NCBI GenBank assembly: GCA_037444005.1
Contig: JBBING010000029.1
Span: 1-25,247 of the forward strand
Direction: 5' to 3'
DNA from: DATLZC01 sp037444005
Lineage (GTDB): Bacteria > Chloroflexota > Dehalococcoidia > DSTF01 > JACRBR01
Length of the DNA: 25,247 nucleotides
Shown here: positions 21,984-25,247 of the stretch, piece after piece
Layout: each line of letters begins with the position of its first letter
Position numbering within the stretch: position 1 is the first letter of the stretch
The notes under the pieces: generated by a model
What the model saw: only the letters and a program-made list of their open reading frames with translations
The model's database searches: none
Told to the model about the DNA's origin: nothing
Translations under genes and position numbers: made by a program

Positions 21984-23480
21984 ATGCCGTTCGCCGACCA
22001 GTTCCCGAATCCGGATTCGCGCCGGGGTTCCCTGGATCGATTGAGCGTCGTCGAACCGTCGCCGGCGTCCGCGGACGCCGCCGAGCCGGAGGTCGAGCGC
22101 GTTCCGCTGCGCCTCGCTGCGTACATCGCGCTGGTGGTGGCGGCGGGCGCCGCCGCAATCATCGCTGGTATCCCCACCCTGAGCGCCCACGACCTCGCGG
22201 GGCTCGTCGCGCTGGGTGTGTTCATTATCATCGCGCAGAATTTTGAGATTTCCATTTACGGCGACTCGAGGGTGTCGGTTTCTGTGGTGCCGTTGTTCGC
22301 CGTTGCGTTACTGTACGGCCCCGGCGCCGCGTCGGTAACGTATCCCGCGGCATCTTTCCTCGGAGACCTCGTCAGGCCGCCCAGGAAACCGTGGTATCGA
22401 AACCTGTTCAACTACGGCGCGCTTGCTCTGGTGGCCGCTGCCGTCGGCTGGATTGACCGCGCAGTCGTAAGCTCCCCAATTCGTCTGGACTGGTCGCTGG
22501 TACCCGCCATCGTTCTGGCTTCGTTTGCGGCGTTTGCGATCAGCACGGTGCTTATCTCCCTCGCGATCGTCCTGTCGGCCAGGCGGGCGTTGCTGGCAAT
22601 CTATAAAGAGGAGTTCCTCTGGGCGCTGCCACACTACCTAATTCTGGGATTCCTCGGGGTCGCGTTGGGGCTGGCCTATGTGGAAATGGGTTTCTTCGGG
22701 CTGTTCGCGTTCGTCGCTCCCCCAGCCATGATGCACATCGCGATTCAGCAATACGTGAGCAAGACCACCCGCAGCGTGGCCGAATTGCGCGAAAAGAACA
22801 GCGAGCTAGAACGAGCCAACGATCGGATCACGCGGATGGCCATCAAGCTCCAGGAGACGTATGAGGGCACGCTTGAGGCGCTGGTGTCCGCCCTCGACGC
22901 CCGCGACCGCGAGACCAAGGGCCATTCCCTGCGCGTGATGCAGTACACCATGGACATCGCCCGGGCGCTGGGCATTCCCGAGGGGTCGCAGGAGTGGAAC
23001 GACATTCAGCGGGGCGCGCTGCTCCACGACGTGGGCAAGATCGGCGTGGCCGACAGCATCCTCCACAAGCCGGGTCCGCTCACGCCCGAAGAGTGGGTCG
23101 AGATGAAGAAGCACCCGCGCATCGGATTCGAGATGCTGCAGGACATCCCGTTCCTGGCCGGGGCTGCCCGCATCATCGAGGCGCACCACGAGCGGTTCGA
23201 CGGCAAGGGGTACCCGAAGGGGCTCGCGGGCGATGAGATTCCACTGGGGGCCCGCATCTTCGTCATCGCCGATACGTTCGACGCCATGACGTCGGACCGG
23301 CCGTATCGGAGGGCGCTGCCGCCGGAGGTCGCGCGGGACGAAATCGTCAAGAACAGCGGGACGCAGTTCGATCCCGTCGTCGTCCAGGCTTTCCTTCGGG
23401 TGTACCCACTGTGGGCACGAACCAAACATCGGGAGCACGTCAGTGACGGCATCACGCGAGGCAGGGAACATGCCGCCTGA
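21984..23480 (+). CDS. Membrane-bound HD-GYP domain protein, probable c-di-GMP phosphodiesterase
   Basis: 498 residues. A cytoplasmic N-tail (1-40) is followed by about seven membrane helices (43-250), an unclassified sensor region. A short coiled coil (262-295) links to the HD-GYP domain. Metal and catalytic motifs are intact: H314, HDVGKIG (348-354), HHERFDGKGYP (401-411) and ADTFDAMTSDRPYR (429-442). The family hydrolyses c-di-GMP to pGpG or GMP. ATG at 21984 has GGAG 5 nt upstream. It lies 83 bp after the sigma factor on the same strand and is probably co-transcribed from the riboswitch leader, which would let c-di-GMP influence its own breakdown. A terminator follows at 23518. Confidence 0.92.
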   Translation: MPFADQFPNPDSRRGSLDRLSVVEPSPASADAAEPEVERVPLRLAAYIALVVAAGAAAIIAGIPTLSAHDLAGLVALGVFIIIAQNFEISIYGDSRVSVSVVPLFAVALLYGPGAASVTYPAASFLGDLVRPPRKPWYRNLFNYGALALVAAAVGWIDRAVVSSPIRLDWSLVPAIVLASFAAFAISTVLISLAIVLSARRALLAIYKEEFLWALPHYLILGFLGVALGLAYVEMGFFGLFAFVAPPAMMHIAIQQYVSKTTRSVAELREKNSELERANDRITRMAIKLQETYEGTLEALVSALDARDRETKGHSLRVMQYTMDIARALGIPEGSQEWNDIQRGALLHDVGKIGVADSILHKPGPLTPEEWVEMKKHPRIGFEMLQDIPFLAGAARIIEAHHERFDGKGYPKGLAGDEIPLGARIFVIADTFDAMTSDRPYRRALPPEVARDEIVKNSGTQFDPVVVQAFLRVYPLWARTKHREHVSDGITRGREHAA

Positions 23481-23517
23481 CATGAGGTGCCCAGCAAGAA
23501 TAGGCAGAACAAAAGAG

Positions 23518-23553
23518 AAGGGGCCGCTCCTGCGCCCCTTCCCTTCTTCTTCT
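23518..23553. terminator. Bidirectional intrinsic terminator
   Basis: AAGGGGC (23518-23524) pairs with GCCCCTT (23534-23540) around a 9-nt loop. On the plus strand it is followed by a pyrimidine tract (CCCTTCTTCTTCTTCTG), and on the minus strand by TCTCTTTTGTTCT. It therefore ends both the HD-GYP transcript (plus) and the small-peptide transcript (minus). Confidence 0.75.
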
Positions 23554-23572
23554 TCTGTTGCTTCGGAGACTG

Positions 23573-23644
23573 CTACCAGCGGAAGCCCAGTCCCGACAGC
23601 ACGGCCGCAGCCACACCGGCTGCCGCCCACAGCAGCTTCTTCAT
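23573..23644 (-). CDS. 23-residue single-span membrane peptide (small ORF)
   Basis: An ATG at 23644 opens a 23-codon frame ending in TAG at 23575-23573. The peptide starts MKKLLWAAAGVAAAV and ends SGLGFRW: two N-terminal lysines, about 16 hydrophobic residues, then Arg-Trp. This looks like a single membrane span with a positive inside end. GAGG (23653-23650) gives a Shine-Dalgarno 5 nt upstream. The frame sits alone between a near-consensus promoter with an overlapping operator and an intrinsic terminator, forming a unit of about 200 nt. The function is unknown. Possibilities include a regulatory membrane peptide, a toxin-like peptide, or a non-coding RNA in which the frame is incidental. Transcription evidence is stronger than translation evidence. 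Confidence 0.6.
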   Translation of the reverse strand: MKKLLWAAAGVAAAVLSGLGFRW

Positions 23645-23705
23645 CTCGCCCTCTCTTTCTTGCCGGGCGTTCGGTCCCGGCCCACGCTCTTCTCCCCGCC
23701 TCGGA

Positions 23706-23721
23706 TACCGACGGGTCGGTA
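23706..23721. promoter_or_regulatory. TetR-type operator palindrome
   Basis: TACCGACGGGTCGGTA is a 16-bp palindrome, TACCGAC / GTCGGTA with a GG centre. The sequence type (ACCGAC..GTCGGT) is common for TetR-family operators. It covers the predicted start point (about 23717) of the minus-strand peptide transcript and lies about 135 bp upstream of the divergent TetR gene. The obvious reading is repression of the peptide unit, and perhaps of the regulator itself, by that TetR protein. Confidence 0.75.
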
Positions 23722-23723
23722 CT

Positions 23724-23752
23724 TCTATAGTCCAGTCACTTGGTTTTGTCAA
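23724..23752 (-). promoter_or_regulatory. Near-consensus promoter of the small-peptide unit
   Basis: On the minus strand a perfect TTGACA (23752-23747) and TATAGA (23729-23724) are separated by exactly 17 bp. It is one of the two best promoters in the window. The symmetric CTATAG at 23725-23730 also gives TATAGT on the plus strand (23726-23731), a possible -10 toward the TetR gene, but without a good -35. Confidence 0.8.
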
Positions 23753-23855
23753 GCCCCTGTCGGGAAATTTCGTGAACGTTTCGGCCTCGATTGCCCCACG
23801 CCTGGCTCAACACCTGGGGGCGCCGGCCGATGTTCTTTTACGGAAGGAGGCGCCG

Positions 23856-24350
23856 ATGGCCGGTCACGACGCCAACGTCCTCCGGGACCGCATCTTGCAG
23901 GCCGCGCTCGGCATGTTCGCCCTCAAGGGGTTCGACGACACGAGCATGGAGGACATCGCACTGGCCATCGGCTGCTCGAAGGGGGGTCTCTACTACCACT
24001 TCCGCGAAAAGGAGCAGCTCTTCGCGAGCGTGGTCGAGCGCTGTCGCGACGCGCGTACACTGCAGGAGCGTCGCGTGCTCACCGAGGCGTGGGCGCTCGC
24101 GTCACGGTCGGAGCGGATTCGCCAGGCCATTCTCGCGGCTGACCCTGGCCGGAATGCGCCCTCGCTGCTGGACGCCACCCTCGCCCGAGGCTGGATGGTG
24201 CAGGAGCAACTCACCGACGAGCCCTTCCGTCCCGCGGCGCTGGCCATGTTGCTCCACTCGCAGCCCGCGGAGTCGTCACAGACGTCGCCGGGTCCCCAAC
24301 AGGGGTCTGAAGAACAAGGAGAGGCTCAGGACGCCCGCAGCCAGGCCTGA
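23856..24350 (+). CDS. Short TetR/AcrR-family transcriptional regulator
   Basis: 164 residues, somewhat shorter than the usual 190-210. The TetR_N domain spans about 8-58: LRDRILQAALGMFALKGFDDTSMEDIALAIGCSKGGLYYHF, then REKEQLFASVVERC. The GGLYYHF end of the recognition helix is typical. The ligand-binding part is short, and the last 25 residues are polar (Gln, Ser, Glu rich), so the helix bundle may be reduced. ATG at 23856 has GGAAGGAGG 5 nt upstream, and longer frames back to 23487 run through the operator and terminator. The divergent peptide unit with a palindromic operator is its likely target. Its 3' end overlaps the convergent GGDEF gene by 25 bp. Confidence 0.88.
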   Translation: MAGHDANVLRDRILQAALGMFALKGFDDTSMEDIALAIGCSKGGLYYHFREKEQLFASVVERCRDARTLQERRVLTEAWALASRSERIRQAILAADPGRNAPSLLDATLARGWMVQEQLTDEPFRPAALAMLLHSQPAESSQTSPGPQQGSEEQGEAQDARSQA

Positions 24351-25111
24351 CGGCGTCGCTCGCGTTCGGCCTGCGCGCGCTCCAGGTCGAGCTGAGCCTC
24401 CGCGATGAGTTGAGTGGCGCTCGCCGCCCGCGGTCCGAGCGCCGCGGCGCCCGCGCACACCCCGGTCCAGATCGTGATGGCGCGGCCGCGGACCTCGACC
24501 TGAGCCGGCTCCTTCGTGAGCGCGTGCTCGACCCGCTCGATGAACGCTCGCGCGCCCTGTTCGTCGCAGTCGAGGAGCAGCACCGCAAAGGCGTCGTCTT
24601 CCCAGCGCGCGAGCACATCGTAGCTGCGCTTGCTCGCTGCGATTGAGTTGAGGATGTGCCGCAGGACGCCGTCGCCCGCGGCCCGCGTGTACGTCCGATT
24701 GACGTCGTCCAGGTTGTTCACGTCGAACAGGGCGATCGCGATGGAGCCACCGAAGCGCGAGGCCCGGGCGACTTCTTCGCGGACCCGGAACGTGAACGTC
24801 TCGGCACCGGGCAGCCGCGCCAACGGGTCGTCCACGGGCGGGGTGGTCGCGCGGGGCCCGCGGCGGCGCCACGTGCGCATGAGCGGCATGCCAGCGGCGA
24901 CGGCGAACAGGCCTGCGAGCGCCAGGCCCACCGACAGGGCGCCCCACGGGAATTGGAAGAGCTCGCCGGCGATGGCAGCGACCAGCGCGCCTGTCGCCAG
25001 CAGTCCGATGGCCAGCACGGCGATCTCTCGCCCGCTGTACACCCGGTACACGTCGGCGAGGCGGAGTCCTGGCTCTGGCCGGGGCGGCCTCTCCAGAGGC
25101 TTCATCGTCAC
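24326..25111 (-). CDS. Membrane GGDEF-domain protein with degenerate active site, I-site kept
   Basis: 261 residues. Two membrane helices (about 30-50 and 57-78) precede a GGDEF domain (about 95-250). The substrate region LFDVNNLDDVN (D130) is recognisable. The signature GGDEF reads EDDAF (171-175), losing both glycines and the catalytic Glu/Asp, so diguanylate cyclase activity is not expected. The inhibitory-site motif RxxD is present as RSYD (162-165), exactly five residues ahead as in PleD, so c-di-GMP binding may be retained. It is best viewed as a possible c-di-GMP receptor. GTG at 25111 has GGAGG 7 nt upstream, and ATG at 25105 is an alternative. The gene converges on the TetR gene with a 25-bp overlap. 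Confidence 0.85.
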   Translation of the reverse strand: MTMKPLERPPRPEPGLRLADVYRVYSGREIAVLAIGLLATGALVAAIAGELFQFPWGALSVGLALAGLFAVAAGMPLMRTWRRRGPRATTPPVDDPLARLPGAETFTFRVREEVARASRFGGSIAIALFDVNNLDDVNRTYTRAAGDGVLRHILNSIAASKRSYDVLARWEDDAFAVLLLDCDEQGARAFIERVEHALTKEPAQVEVRGRAITIWTGVCAGAAALGPRAASATQLIAEAQLDLERAQAERERRRQAWLRAS

Positions 25112-25129
25112 GCGTCGTCCTCCACTCTC

Positions 25130-25137
25130 TTATCGGC
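25130..25137 (-). promoter_or_regulatory. Sigma28-like -10 element before the GGDEF gene
   Basis: The minus strand reads GCCGATAA, a full match to the FliA-class -10 box, 18 nt before the GTG start. No TAAA-type -35 is found at about 15 bp. The rest of 25138-25247 shows only an imperfect repeat around 25192-25211 and no gene. Confidence 0.3.
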
Positions 25138-25247
25138 CCCGAGCGCCCCGAACCGAAGGGCGCGCGTGACTGGTTCTTGGTTGGTGGGATAGAAGCAGCG
25201 CCTGCCTTCTGGTATGGTTGAGGCGAATAATCGAACAAACAGAAGGA

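Noticed and set aside
1..25247. CRISPR arrays, tRNA or rRNA genes, insertion sequences, prophage genes
   Set aside because: I found no regularly spaced repeats, no cloverleaf-type or ribosomal sequence, and no transposase, integrase or phage motifs on either strand when reading by eye.

Overview
This is a GC-rich bacterial chromosomal segment with very tight, overlapping gene packing and frequent GTG/TTG starts. It holds 19 well-supported genes, one 23-codon gene, and several RNA or DNA control elements. I see no rRNA, tRNA, CRISPR array, insertion sequence or phage gene. The complete MreBCD-PBP2-RodA set implies a rod-shaped cell with a peptidoglycan wall. The riboswitch, the HD-GYP protein and a degenerate GGDEF protein imply cyclic di-GMP signalling. 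The gene mix would fit a Chloroflexota-type or similar GC-rich soil or water bacterium, but the sequence alone does not settle the phylum.

Layout. (1) 142-8223, plus strand: a seven-gene surface-glycan operon. It has four multi-TM GT-C (PMT/ArnT-like) glycosyltransferases, three of them tandem paralogues, then a LegB-like NAD-dependent sugar-nucleotide dehydratase/epimerase, a sugar-1-phosphate nucleotidylyltransferase and a DPM1-like GT2. Together these suggest a route from sugar nucleotide to polyprenyl-phosphate sugar to sugar transfer outside the membrane. (2) 8226-14903, minus strand: the cell-elongation operon mreB-mreC-mreD-mrdA-rodA, ending in a flippase-like membrane protein that overlaps rodA. 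A near-consensus promoter precedes mreB. mreC has no ATG, GTG or TTG start. (3) 15032-20768, minus strand: a carbohydrate-type operon (TetR regulator, 2-hydroxyacid dehydrogenase relative, FGGY kinase, class II aldolase, a small protein resembling the C-glycoside deglycosidase beta subunit, methyltransferase) followed by an isolated hisH. Most junctions overlap by 4 bp.

(4) 20946-23480, plus strand: a c-di-GMP-I (GEMM-I) riboswitch, then a FliA/WhiG-type sigma factor, then a membrane HD-GYP phosphodiesterase. This is a plausible feedback loop from c-di-GMP to a sigma factor to a c-di-GMP-degrading enzyme. (5) 23518-25111: a very small transcription unit on the minus strand with a TTGACA-17-TATAGA promoter, a perfect palindromic operator over its start point, a Shine-Dalgarno, a 23-residue membrane peptide and an intrinsic terminator. 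It is divergent from a TetR-family regulator. That regulator converges and overlaps with a membrane GGDEF protein whose active site is degenerate but whose c-di-GMP inhibitory site is intact.

The most unusual items are the operator-controlled peptide unit, the riboswitch-sigma-phosphodiesterase circuit, the probable CTG start or frameshift in mreC, and the dehydrogenase that has lost two of its three catalytic residues.
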